Below, one piece after another: positions 1 through 9,020 of a stretch of DNA of 64,000 nt. The DNA is taken from NCBI RefSeq assembly GCF_007750395.1, contig NZ_CP036281.1, positions 5,665,001 to 5,729,000 of the forward strand, written 5' to 3'. The notes under the pieces were generated by a model. That model was not told where the DNA came from and did not search any database. It was given only the letters and a program-made list of their open reading frames with translations. A program made the translations under genes and the position numbers. Each line of letters begins with the position of its first letter. The first letter of the stretch is position 1. The DNA is from Polystyrenella longa. GTDB taxonomy: Bacteria > Planctomycetota > Planctomycetia > Planctomycetales > Planctomycetaceae.

Positions 1-3000
1 TGATGGTCATCTCGCCACCATCCAGTAAACCACTGGCAAGATACCGCTGTGCATGAATCTCCCAGTTGACACCCGGGCCCGCATCCGCATCCGTTTGCCA
101 GACAATGGTGAACTGTCCGTTGTCCTGCATCGTGACGGACGGGTTGAACTGATCCTGAGAAGTCGTTGTGCTCACGATGAACGGGCCACCGACTTTACTT
201 CCATCGGCCCGATAAAGTTGGGCAAAGACGCCTGTGCCGCTACCGTCTCCTTCATCACTCCACCAGGTTGTGACGTATCGACCGTCAGCAGCGGAGGCGA
301 TCGAATGCTGTCCTCCCACGCCTGTGCGTTGTTGTCCTTTCGTGGAAAAGCTGATGAGCCTTTCCGGAGTGTCGAATGTTACCGGCGATGAAACATTGTT
401 TTTGTTTTCGAAGTAATGGACTTCTTCGTTCAAACCTTCAAAAACAAATGCGTCGAGATCACCGTCTCCATCAACATCGCCCAGACGAGCACGCCATCCT
501 CCCGCCGTGTCAGGAGGAGTGGGAGTCAGGAAGGTCGCAACAAACCCGGTTGAGAAGTTTCCCGCTCCGTCGTTTTCCCAGGTTTGAATAGTCCCCACGA
601 CACCAAAGGTTGAGAAGAAAGCGTCCAAGTCACCATCGCCGTCCAGGTCACCGACTTGAATGCCCTCAATGCCACCCTGGCCGTTTTCATTCGTCAGAGT
701 CCGTTGTCCGCTATAGGTAAAGTTGCCTGCACCATCGTTGTTCCAGAGTTCGACATAATCGGGATCGCCCGAATTAACGACCCACATCAGGTCGAGGTCA
801 CCGTCATTATCGAAGTCCCCTTTTTCAACATTCCAGTGCCGGTTACCTCCGAAATCTTCACTCCCTTTGGTAAAGCTTCCCGAACCATCGTTGAACCAGA
901 TCTCACTCGACTGGCCCGCATTGAAGTTCGCAAAGACGATGTCGACGAATCCGTCTCCGTTAAAGTCCCCAGCCGTCGTGCCACGAGTGTCGTCATCAGA
1001 GGTTGTCATGGGCAACGAAGTGATTTGTGGGAAATGCCCCGTTCCATCATTAAACAGCAACAGGTTGTTGCCCGTTCCTCCAAAAGCGAGTCCGTCGTCG
1101 TCCGCTACGACCACATCCATGTCGCCATCACCGTCCAGGTCTTCCAATTCGATCTCATAAGATTCCAGACTGCTGATTCCGGTAATATCCAACCCCGGAG
1201 TATTAAAGTTTCCGGCCCCGTCATTCAGGTAGACTGCCTGTGTTGATTTGACGAGTACGAGAATGTCGAGATATCCATCATTGTTAAAATCAGCGATTCC
1301 CGTTCCCAGAGCGTGGTGGGCCGACGCGGGGGTGGATTCGATTGCCAATGCTTGGCCGGAGTCAACCAGGACTCCCGCGGTTTGATCGAAGAACCAGATC
1401 TGATGTCCGCCGTCGACGAAAGCGAAGACCGCATCGTCATCACCATCACCATCCAGATCGCCAAAGACTACTTCTTTTACAAAGTCACCGTCATTGACTC
1501 CCGGGGCAATGACCCCTTCGACGAATTCTCCCAGACTGGGTGTGGTGGTGATCGTGATCACATCAATGTCGTAATCGCTATTGTTAGACAGATCAGAGTC
1601 GGTTACCAAAGCGGGAGCGGTCACGGTCGCCCTGTTCAGCACAAATGGTGTCGCATCCGCTTTTACTTTACCGGTGACGGTATAGGTAATGGTTGCTCCA
1701 TTCGCGAGGTCGACCAGTTCATTGATATTTCCCGATCCATTCGCGTTCCCGCTGGCTCCCGCTGAAAAAGCGGCGGTCCAGGTAACGTTTTCCAGTTCAG
1801 CATTGAATGTATCTACGACATTCGCGCCCGTGACGTTTGACGGGCCATTGTTAGAAACGGTAATGCTATAGCTGGTGGTTTCTCCCTGCGCGACCGATTC
1901 AGGTGAGGATGACTTGGTGATCACCAAGTCCGCTTCCGCAGAACTGATAGTGACGTAGTAATCTTCTACCTCTCCGTCAGACGCTTCCCCATTAAAGGAG
2001 ATTCCAGATTGAGAACTGAGCCGTAACCGGGCATAGGTCTGGCCGGTTGTCGCCGCTAAAGGAATATTGAAATTCAGATTATTTGAGCCAGCAACGACGG
2101 CCTGGTCGACGGCGAATTGTTCACCGATATCGTCGAAATCACCGTCTTGATTGTAGTCCATCCATGCATTGAGATAACCGGCACCGGAAGCGGTAAATGT
2201 GCCTGTTACTGCCTCCCCTGCTATCAGTGCAGAAAGCGAGGTGATGCCATCGTCCAGTGTATCGAGTGCCGCATTACTGTCTGGCTTACCATCAAATTCG
2301 GTATCGACTCCTGCCCCCAGATAAAGACTGGAGCCCAGATGACTCGCACCTCCGCTTGCTATCAGAGTTGAATAAGAATCGGGTGCGTCACCATAGTCCT
2401 TGGGAGTCGTTAAGACGTAGCCATTGATGGGATCCCCTGTGTCTGAAGCCCAGGTTCCATTCTGATTTCCTGGCCCAACTTCATTGCTTAATTCGCCGCT
2501 CGCTTCCAGCGAAAAGGAGAGGTCAACCGTGTTGCCTAAGCTCACAATGGGATTCCCCAACTGATCTTTCAGGAATCCTTTAAACGGAACGATCATTTCC
2601 AGTTCGGAGCCATTAGCGGATTGAGCAAAGTTAATAATCCCACTGACGACAGGCCCTTTGTCCTGCACGAACGTGACAGAATCCTGCCCGCCGTTTGCAG
2701 GATCGTTGTCTTTATAGACCCACTGGGTGTAATGGTCATAGTCGCCCGATTTCAGCCCGACAAAACCGGGGTCAAATGGTCCCTGTGTTTGCGGGCCATT
2801 CCAGACATAACCGTTGTTCGACTGATCGGCGAAGTCCTGTTGCAGTTCCGTATCATTCAGCGCGGCGTGCAACAGGTAATGCCCCGTATTGATGGAGCCA
2901 TCATAAAACTCCAGTTCGGCATTCATGTCATAGCCATCAGTCGTGGGGAAATACCCCCCTTCATGCAACCAATAGCCGGTGCTATCGTCGTTATCCAAGT

Positions 3001-3415
3001 CAATCGTGACGATGACGTAATATCTTCCAGCTCTTAAATTCGGTGACGAGCTTTGCTGTTGCGTCGCTCCAATTTCTCCTGTTGCTCTGGCGTAGAAGTA
3101 GAAATTCTCTTCGTCATGAGTGACTTTATACTCCAACAGGTCGACATCAGGATGATCGACGTAGCTGGGCGTGTCGCCCTGCTGATCATGGTCGGTGTCG
3201 TGCTGGTCATCTGCAGGATCGGTGTAACTAGGGATGCTTGCCCAGTCACTGAAATCTCCGTCAATAGAAATACCGGAGGCCGAAAGCATGACTCTGGCTT
3301 CGAGAATTTCAGCGATCCCATTGGGACGTTGCTTCAGTCGAAGTTTTCTTTTTCGAAGATGCGTTACAGAGGTGAAGGGAGAGGCAAAGCGCGCGAAAAG
3401 CCGTGACAAAGTCAT
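1..3415 (-). CDS. Giant modular secreted protein with GEVED, DUF11 and FG-GAP/VCBS modules (3' end beyond the left edge)
   Basis: The minus frame is open from an ATG at 3415 to the window edge, so at least 1,138 residues are seen and the C-terminus is missing. The N-terminus is basic and then carries ILEARVMLS (about residues 44-52), a variant of the planctomycetal LEPR-XLL signal-like motif. After a DFSDW-type beta domain comes a GEVED domain (about 340-485, starting DYGDAPDSY and ending GEVEDYYV). A DUF11-type repeat follows (about 497-628, ADLVITKSSSP), then a run of FG-GAP/VCBS calcium-binding blades (about 640-990, repeated DLDGDGDLD). The visible C-terminus (EIHAQRYLASGLLDGGE) is homologous to the repeat module of the neighbouring gene. 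It is probably an exported or surface protein of adhesive type; the exact role is unknown. Long plus-strand open frames opposite it are shadows. Confidence 0.85.
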   Translation of the reverse strand, partial: MTLSRLFARFASPFTSVTHLRKRKLRLKQRPNGIAEILEARVMLSASGISIDGDFSDWASIPSYTDPADDQHDTDHDQQGDTPSYVDHPDVDLLEYKVTHDEENFYFYARATGEIGATQQQSSSPNLRAGRYYVIVTIDLDNDDSTGYWLHEGGYFPTTDGYDMNAELEFYDGSINTGHYLLHAALNDTELQQDFADQSNNGYVWNGPQTQGPFDPGFVGLKSGDYDHYTQWVYKDNDPANGGQDSVTFVQDKGPVVSGIINFAQSANGSELEMIVPFKGFLKDQLGNPIVSLGNTVDLSFSLEASGELSNEVGPGNQNGTWASDTGDPINGYVLTTPKDYGDAPDSYSTLIASGGASHLGSSLYLGAGVDTEFDGKPDSNAALDTLDDGITSLSALIAGEAVTGTFTASGAGYLNAWMDYNQDGDFDDIGEQFAVDQAVVAGSNNLNFNIPLAATTGQTYARLRLSSQSGISFNGEASDGEVEDYYVTISSAEADLVITKSSSPESVAQGETTSYSITVSNNGPSNVTGANVVDTFNAELENVTWTAAFSAGASGNANGSGNINELVDLANGATITYTVTGKVKADATPFVLNRATVTAPALVTDSDLSNNSDYDIDVITITTTPSLGEFVEGVIAPGVNDGDFVKEVVFGDLDGDGDDDAVFAFVDGGHQIWFFDQTAGVLVDSGQALAIESTPASAHHALGTGIADFNNDGYLDILVLVKSTQAVYLNDGAGNFNTPGLDITGISSLESYEIELEDLDGDGDMDVVVADDDGLAFGGTGNNLLLFNDGTGHFPQITSLPMTTSDDDTRGTTAGDFNGDGFVDIVFANFNAGQSSEIWFNDGSGSFTKGSEDFGGNRHWNVEKGDFDNDGDLDLMWVVNSGDPDYVELWNNDGAGNFTYSGQRTLTNENGQGGIEGIQVGDLDGDGDLDAFFSTFGVVGTIQTWENDGAGNFSTGFVATFLTPTPPDTAGGWRARLGDVDGDGDLDAFVFEGLNEEVHYFENKNNVSSPVTFDTPERLISFSTKGQQRTGVGGQHSIASAADGRYVTTWWSDEGDGSGTGVFAQLYRADGSKVGGPFIVSTTTSQDQFNPSVTMQDNGQFTIVWQTDADAGPGVNWEIHAQRYLASGLLDGGEMTI

Positions 3416-3563
3416 ATTTGTCTTCCGTAAACCAGAACAGGAACAAAGAGGGGACTTCCAGCTTGGATAAGCTGGCGTGGACGAAGTTGCCGGCCCGCGA
3501 ACTTCAAATTGATTTGATTTGGCTCTATTTAGTATGATGACCTCACTGGCGGATCAACACCGA

Positions 3564-3611
3564 CATTCACGTTTTCCCGAGGCCTTTTTCTCAAAATAAA
3601 AAAACGTGAAT
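3564..3611. other. Inverted repeat in the 300-bp gap between the two giant genes
   Basis: ATTCACGTTTT at 3564-3574 pairs perfectly with AAAACGTGAAT at 3601-3611 across an AT-rich 26-nt loop. It lies downstream of the minus-strand gene ending at 3716 and upstream of the one starting at 3415, so it could be a terminator or an operator. The rest of 3416-3715 shows no gene. Confidence 0.35.
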
Positions 3612-3715
3612 TCGGTCTTGATCTTCCCGTTGAAATCAAGTTGCTCATTGCCGAAGAAGACATAGAGTGAACGGTTTTAGACATCTTGGCGAGGCCAAAT
3701 AACAGCGTTTACAAA

Positions 3716-6700
3716 TTATTCAACCAGCAAGCCGTCCCACTCAACAAAGAGTTCATCGTTGGTAACCTCTGAATCTGATCCCGACGCGCTGACCGATAAT
3801 TCGACAAACTCGATTTCAGTCTCCAGAGGGGATTCGTCAATAGTGAATGAGGGAGGCGCTTCATCGTCGGCGCCAAAGTTTGCTTGAGATGACAAACTGA
3901 CTTCTGTTGTACTCTCCAAGTTGGATTCATCCTCGATGAACGAGGCCTCCGGGCTTGCAAGGGGAATGGGAACCGGATTCGCGTACTCTCTAGTAAATAC
4001 CCCAAAGGTATCTTCCAGTCCGCGTCCGCTCCAGGCGATGATGTAATTGCTACCGCGTTTTGCCAGGCTGGGATTCCATTGACGATTGGCGAGTTCCAGA
4101 TTGACGGTTTGTTCGCTCGTCTCCGGATTGTTGCTACCATCGAACTTACGAATCGAGATGTCATAGTCAGCGCCTGCAACTTGTGTCGACCAGGCTGCGA
4201 GGAAGCTGTTGCTCTCCCCTGCAAGAACGGTCGGCGAGATCTGCGCATTCGCTGTAACGCTGTTTATCAAGATTTCATTACCCGGTGTGGCGCCGGCTGC
4301 TGTAACGCGTCGAGCAAAGATACCGTTCGCATCGCCCGTGCCTTCACCACTCCAGACGACAACGAAGTTACCATCCGTGGTTTGGGTTACAGAAGCCGTC
4401 TCCTGGGTCCCACTGGTCGTCTGGTTTACGAGGACTTCACTCGTTAATGCCGTACCTGTGTTATCGAAGCGACGGAAGAATACCCCGGCGCCATCACCTG
4501 TACCTGCTCCATGCCATACGGCGGCAAAGCCGCCAGCACTGTCGGTGACGAGGGAAGGATTCTGCTGCGCACCGGCAGTGGTTGTGCTGACCAGAAACTC
4601 ATTTCCAACGGGGTTTCCACTGGTGTCGAAGATGCGGGCGAAGACACCGTTACCATCACCCGTTCCACCACCGGTCCAGGTAACAACAATGTTGCCGTTA
4701 TCCAGGTAGGTGATATCTCCCAACTGCTGAGAACCGGCCGTCGTTTGATTGATAACAAACTCACCGCCATCGGGCAGACCGCTAGCGAGATAACGCTGGG
4801 CATGGATTTCCCAGTTCACTCCGGGTCCGTTGTCAGAATCACTTTGCCACATGATGACAAACTGACCGTTGAACCGCATCGCGACGGAAGGATGTTGTTG
4901 ATCGTTGGCGGTCGTGGTACTGACAACGAATTCGGAACCGACTTTAGAACCGTCCGCCCGGTAGAGTTGGGCGAACACGGCGGAACCATCGCCGTCTCCT
5001 TCATCGCTGTACCAGGTGACGACATACCGACCATCATTAGCGGCGGAGACCGAACGCTGTCCGGCAGAGCCAGTTCGCTGGTTCCCCAAGGTTGAAGCAC
5101 TCAAGAGAACCTCCGACGTCTGAGCTGTCAGACTGGCGTCGTACTCTCTAGTAAATACCCCGAAGGTATCTTCCAGTCCGCGTCCGCTCCAGGCGATGAT
5201 GTAATTGCTACCGCGTTTTGCCAGGCTGGGATTCCATTGACGATTGGCGAGTTCCAGATTGACGGTTTGCTCGCTCGTCTCCGGATTGTTGCTACCATCG
5301 AACTTACGAATCGAGATGTCATAGTCAGCGCCTGCAACTTGTGTCGACCAGGCTGCGAGGAAGCTGTTGCTCTCCCCTGCAAGAACGGTCGGCGAGATCT
5401 GCGCATTCGCTGTAACGCTGTTTATCAAGATTTCATTACCCGGTGTGGCGCCGGCTGCTGTAACGCGTCGAGCAAAGATACCGTTCGCATCGCCCGTGCC
5501 TTCACCACTCCAGACGACAACGAAGTTACCATCCGTGGTTTGGGTTACAGAAGCCGTCTCCTGGGTCCCACTGGTCGTCTGGTTTACGAGGACTTCACTC
5601 GTTAATGCCGTACCTGTGTTATCGAAGCGACGGAAGAATACCCCGGCGCCATCACCTGTACCTGCTCCATGCCATACGGCGGCAAAGCCGCCAGCACTGT
5701 CGGTGACGAGGGAAGGATTCTGCTGCGCACCGGCAGTGGTTGTGCTGACCAGAAACTCATTTCCAACGGGGTTTCCACTGGTGTCGAAGATGCGGGCGAA
5801 GACACCGTTACCATCACCCGTTCCACCACCGGTCCAGGTAACAACAATGTTGCCGTTATCCAGGTAGGTGATATCTCCCAACTGCTGAGAACCGGCCGTC
5901 GTTTGATTGATAACAAACTCACCGCCATCGGGCAGACCGCTAGCGAGATAACGCTGGGCATGGATTTCCCAGTTCACTCCGGGTCCGTTGTCAGAATCAC
6001 TTTGCCACATGATGACAAACTGACCGTTGAACCGCATCGCGACGGAAGGATGTTGTTGATCGTTGGCGGTCGTGGTACTGACAACGAATTCGGAACCGAC
6101 TTTAGAACCGTCCGCCCGGTAGAGTTGGGCGAACACGGCGGAACCATCGCCGTCTCCTTCATCGCTGTACCAGGTGACGACATACCGACCATCATTAGCG
6201 GCGGAGACCGAACGCTGTCCGGCAGAGCCAGTTCGCTGATTCCCCAAGGTAGAAGCACTCAAGAGGACTTCCGAAGTCTGAGGGACCAGGTCGCCGTTTC
6301 CTTCTGCCACATCGGTGACCGTCACAGAGATAAGTTGAACATCAGTCAGTAAACCGGAATCGGTTACGGTCACTTCGACTTCGTAAACATTGTCTGAATC
6401 GTCATCCAGTGCGTTTTCGAAATCGGGAGCGGACTGGAATGTCAGGACTCCCGTGTTCGCATCAATATTGAAGAATAACTGATCAACGCCTCCCGAGATT
6501 GTATAGCTTAATCCTGCTCCTTCAGTCTCTCCATCCAGATCGGTCGACTGGACATCAATGACGGCCGTTTGATTCTCGGCAGCATCGACCGTGTCGGAAC
6601 TGATGATCGTCGGAGGTTGGTTGGGATCGACCACACCGTTGACGAGTATCGAAGCCATAACCACGGTTGAATTGCCGTTTTCGTCGCTTAGCGTGTATTC

Positions 6701-8368
6701 GAAATCGTCTTCCTGAGATTGACCGTCGTTGAGGAATTCGAATTGTCCATTGGGGTCGTATTCCAAATGCTGGGCAACCAGATCAATCGACCAATCGAGC
6801 AGCGATCCCGTCTGCCCCGGAGAATCGTCGGTAATTTCAAGTTGCCAGGTTCCGTTGGCCAACTCTCCGTTGAAGTCGGACAATTCTCCTGCTGGGCGGA
6901 AACTTCCCGTGAATGGAACGAGCGTCAACGAGCTTGATGTGGTGGCGTTGATGCTAACCAATGCCTGATCGCTGAAATTCGAGTTGGTAAAGTCATCCCC
7001 ATTGAATCCTCGATCAGAGAACAGTTCGACACGTGTTCCGTTCGGACTGATCAGGAAGACGTCAAGGTTGGAATCCCAAGGGTGATCGATATTGAGGGTG
7101 ACGTTGACGTCCCGCAGCATTCCGTCTAACCCTGAAACATTGATGGGGTAAAGCGTCGTATCGAAGTCTGTAATATTGAAAGGACCGGTGGAGCTGAAAT
7201 TTGTTTGAATACCAGATCCGACTAAAGTGACCAATCCGTTGGTTGAACTCGTATCGAGAGAGGATATACGAATTGTTTCCGTTTCATTAGGATCAGGATC
7301 GAAATCGTTGGCTAAAAAGTCACCGGGGGTGAAGGATGTATCTTCATCCGTTTCAAAACTGGCACCGATATCGGGGACTCCGACGGGATTTGAATTGGCG
7401 GCGCCGACCATGTTGTAACCCAGGTCCATCCAGACACCGACTTCGATAGAGTCGAATGTGCGTGCCCCCAAGCCAGGAGGCGTACTGTGGCTCATCATTA
7501 GAGAAGTATAGGTTGGATTGTCTGTATCTAAATGGCTGGCGCTGGAACCGTTTCTCCAAGTCGTTGGAGAATAAAGTCCCACGAGAACTCCGCCATTGGC
7601 CGTCATGGCATTGTAGCCGTTGAAGAACAGACCACTCGTCGGTGAGGATCCGCCGACGCTGTGGGTGGCCCAGCTGGGGTCGAGAATATACGAGTCGGGG
7701 TCAATCAGACTGATGCCGGTGCTGTCGCTGATATAAGAATCCAGCACTGACCATCGACCGGGATTGCCCAGCGTGGCGCTATTCATTTTGCTGGAGCCAT
7801 CCTGGTTAATCATGGAGTTAAATCCGAGGACGTGGGACAACTCGTGCATGATAACTGAGGTGAAGTCGAACTCACCCGACTGGAAGTCATCTTCAAGTTC
7901 AAATGAATTTCCCCAGTTCACCGTCAGGCTGGCATCGGAACCGGCTCCGTTAAGGTCATGCCCTGTTAGAATTTTGGTGGCGGCAATCAATTGGGTGAAT
8001 TCGCCTGAGCCGCCTGGGAAGAAAGAGCTCCCTGCGGAAGCGAGCGTGGAAGTCCCCGTAACGTTGATAGAACTAACTGACACATCAACGGTTCCAGTCT
8101 CGTCAAAAAATCCACCCAATGTTGTTGCCGTTGCTTCGAGTGCGTCACGACGGTCCTGACCGTGGGTCGCATCTTCAAAACCAATACCCGATCCAATTGC
8201 CCCTGCGTAAATGAAATTAAAGGAGATCGTCAGCAGCGTCCTGTCTTCCAGACGTTCCAATTGGCTCCACGCGGGCGTGCTTTGTTGCCCTCGACGAGAG
8301 TGAGGAATGGAGGCGGTTTGACGGCGCTTCGCGCGCAGCAGCGATGTGAGGAATTTCGTTATAGGCAT
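3716..8368 (-). CDS. Giant secreted zinc-metalloprotease-like protein with P-domain, cadherin domain and tandem repeat modules
   Basis: 1,550 residues. RLEDRTLL at 39-46 is the planctomycetal LEPR-type N-terminal motif. A zincin motif HELSHVLGFNS lies at 175-185, giving two His ligands and the catalytic Glu; the third ligand is not the usual His. A proprotein-convertase P-type beta domain follows (about 406-530, PWDSNLDVFLISPNGT), then a cadherin-like domain (about 587-686, VDAAENQTAV and FENALDDDSDNVYEV). Two near-identical 386-residue modules come next (about 696-1076 and 1082-1462), rich in W-S-G-x-G-T-G-D motifs that look like beta-propeller blades, and then an acidic tail. It probably acts outside the cell as a surface protease or adhesin. 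It lies upstream of the left-edge gene in the same orientation; the two share the repeat module and presumably arose from one ancestor. Confidence 0.85.
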   Translation of the reverse strand: MPITKFLTSLLRAKRRQTASIPHSRRGQQSTPAWSQLERLEDRTLLTISFNFIYAGAIGSGIGFEDATHGQDRRDALEATATTLGGFFDETGTVDVSVSSINVTGTSTLASAGSSFFPGGSGEFTQLIAATKILTGHDLNGAGSDASLTVNWGNSFELEDDFQSGEFDFTSVIMHELSHVLGFNSMINQDGSSKMNSATLGNPGRWSVLDSYISDSTGISLIDPDSYILDPSWATHSVGGSSPTSGLFFNGYNAMTANGGVLVGLYSPTTWRNGSSASHLDTDNPTYTSLMMSHSTPPGLGARTFDSIEVGVWMDLGYNMVGAANSNPVGVPDIGASFETDEDTSFTPGDFLANDFDPDPNETETIRISSLDTSSTNGLVTLVGSGIQTNFSSTGPFNITDFDTTLYPINVSGLDGMLRDVNVTLNIDHPWDSNLDVFLISPNGTRVELFSDRGFNGDDFTNSNFSDQALVSINATTSSSLTLVPFTGSFRPAGELSDFNGELANGTWQLEITDDSPGQTGSLLDWSIDLVAQHLEYDPNGQFEFLNDGQSQEDDFEYTLSDENGNSTVVMASILVNGVVDPNQPPTIISSDTVDAAENQTAVIDVQSTDLDGETEGAGLSYTISGGVDQLFFNIDANTGVLTFQSAPDFENALDDDSDNVYEVEVTVTDSGLLTDVQLISVTVTDVAEGNGDLVPQTSEVLLSASTLGNQRTGSAGQRSVSAANDGRYVVTWYSDEGDGDGSAVFAQLYRADGSKVGSEFVVSTTTANDQQHPSVAMRFNGQFVIMWQSDSDNGPGVNWEIHAQRYLASGLPDGGEFVINQTTAGSQQLGDITYLDNGNIVVTWTGGGTGDGNGVFARIFDTSGNPVGNEFLVSTTTAGAQQNPSLVTDSAGGFAAVWHGAGTGDGAGVFFRRFDNTGTALTSEVLVNQTTSGTQETASVTQTTDGNFVVVWSGEGTGDANGIFARRVTAAGATPGNEILINSVTANAQISPTVLAGESNSFLAAWSTQVAGADYDISIRKFDGSNNPETSEQTVNLELANRQWNPSLAKRGSNYIIAWSGRGLEDTFGVFTREYDASLTAQTSEVLLSASTLGNQRTGSAGQRSVSAANDGRYVVTWYSDEGDGDGSAVFAQLYRADGSKVGSEFVVSTTTANDQQHPSVAMRFNGQFVIMWQSDSDNGPGVNWEIHAQRYLASGLPDGGEFVINQTTAGSQQLGDITYLDNGNIVVTWTGGGTGDGNGVFARIFDTSGNPVGNEFLVSTTTAGAQQNPSLVTDSAGGFAAVWHGAGTGDGAGVFFRRFDNTGTALTSEVLVNQTTSGTQETASVTQTTDGNFVVVWSGEGTGDANGIFARRVTAAGATPGNEILINSVTANAQISPTVLAGESNSFLAAWSTQVAGADYDISIRKFDGSNNPETSEQTVNLELANRQWNPSLAKRGSNYIIAWSGRGLEDTFGVFTREYANPVPIPLASPEASFIEDESNLESTTEVSLSSQANFGADDEAPPSFTIDESPLETEIEFVELSVSASGSDSEVTNDELFVEWDGLLVE
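3983..6281 (-). repeat. Tandem duplication with 1,158-bp period inside a gene
   Basis: The segment from 3983 to about 5123 recurs at 5141 to about 6281, exactly 1,158 bp (386 codons) apart, so the frame is kept. The copies are almost identical in DNA; the few differences I see include CCCAAAGG versus CCCGAAGG near 4003/5161 and GTTTGTTCG versus GTTTGCTCG near 4107/5265. The near-identity implies a recent duplication or ongoing homogenisation. A diverged third copy of the module begins in the left-edge gene. Confidence 0.95.
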
Positions 8369-9020
8369 GGCGTGGTAATTCAGTATGAAGATGGGATCAG
8401 TATGAAAAGAGCCTGAGGTGCGATTCTGAATTAATTAACAAAGAATCAGCACCAACTGGAATCAGAGAGGTGATTGGAAAAAATGAGAGAGAATCAACAG
8501 AAGGATTGCACTTCGATCTGAATCAAGACTGTAGGAAATCCAGCGTGGTTTACAAGGTCGATATCAGCCTCCCGAAGCTCCCTTACCTGGGAGACAATTT
8601 ATGTAAATGCTTTCAATACAAGATGTTCGACTGTTTTTATGTGCTAAAAAATAATTCAGGTGGGAAAGTGTTGCGATTTTCAAACCCCATTTAACATCAA
8701 GGGGAAAAGCTCATTAGTGTCATTCATGGCGTACAATTGGCTAGGAATGTGGTATAATTGAGTGAGATATACCATTGATTTGAATCGATTGAATCCGACG
8801 AAACACCTTGACTGTCATGCAGTTAAAGGAATAATTGATAATTCAGAATCAATGTAGAACGATTTGATTTCACCCGCCTCGCCCCATTCCCTCCCCCAAC
8901 CACGAATACACGTGGTTCCCGCCAATTTGATTCGCCGACTGTGTCTCGCGACCCTGCGACTACTCATTGATACGTAGTTGCAACGTAGAAGCACTATCGG
9001 TGATAGGAGTCTGTTTCCTC
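8369..9020. other. Intergenic region between divergent genes
   Basis: About 650 bp between the divergent starts at 8368 (minus) and 9021 (plus). A 74-codon open frame at 8470-8694 has no recognisable family and no clear ribosome-binding site, so I do not call it. The region must hold the promoters of both flanking genes, but I cannot place a convincing -35/-10 pair. Confidence 0.4.

Noticed and set aside
53-3406. Several plus-strand open frames of 60-196 codons
   Set aside because: They lie opposite the minus-strand giant gene, whose frame encodes GEVED, DUF11 and FG-GAP modules; the plus translations have no family character.
4079-6352. Pairs of identical plus-strand open frames 1,158 bp apart
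   Set aside because: Shadows of the tandemly duplicated coding modules on the minus strand.
8470-8694. 74-codon open frame
   Set aside because: No ribosome-binding site, no recognisable motif, in a gap between divergent genes.
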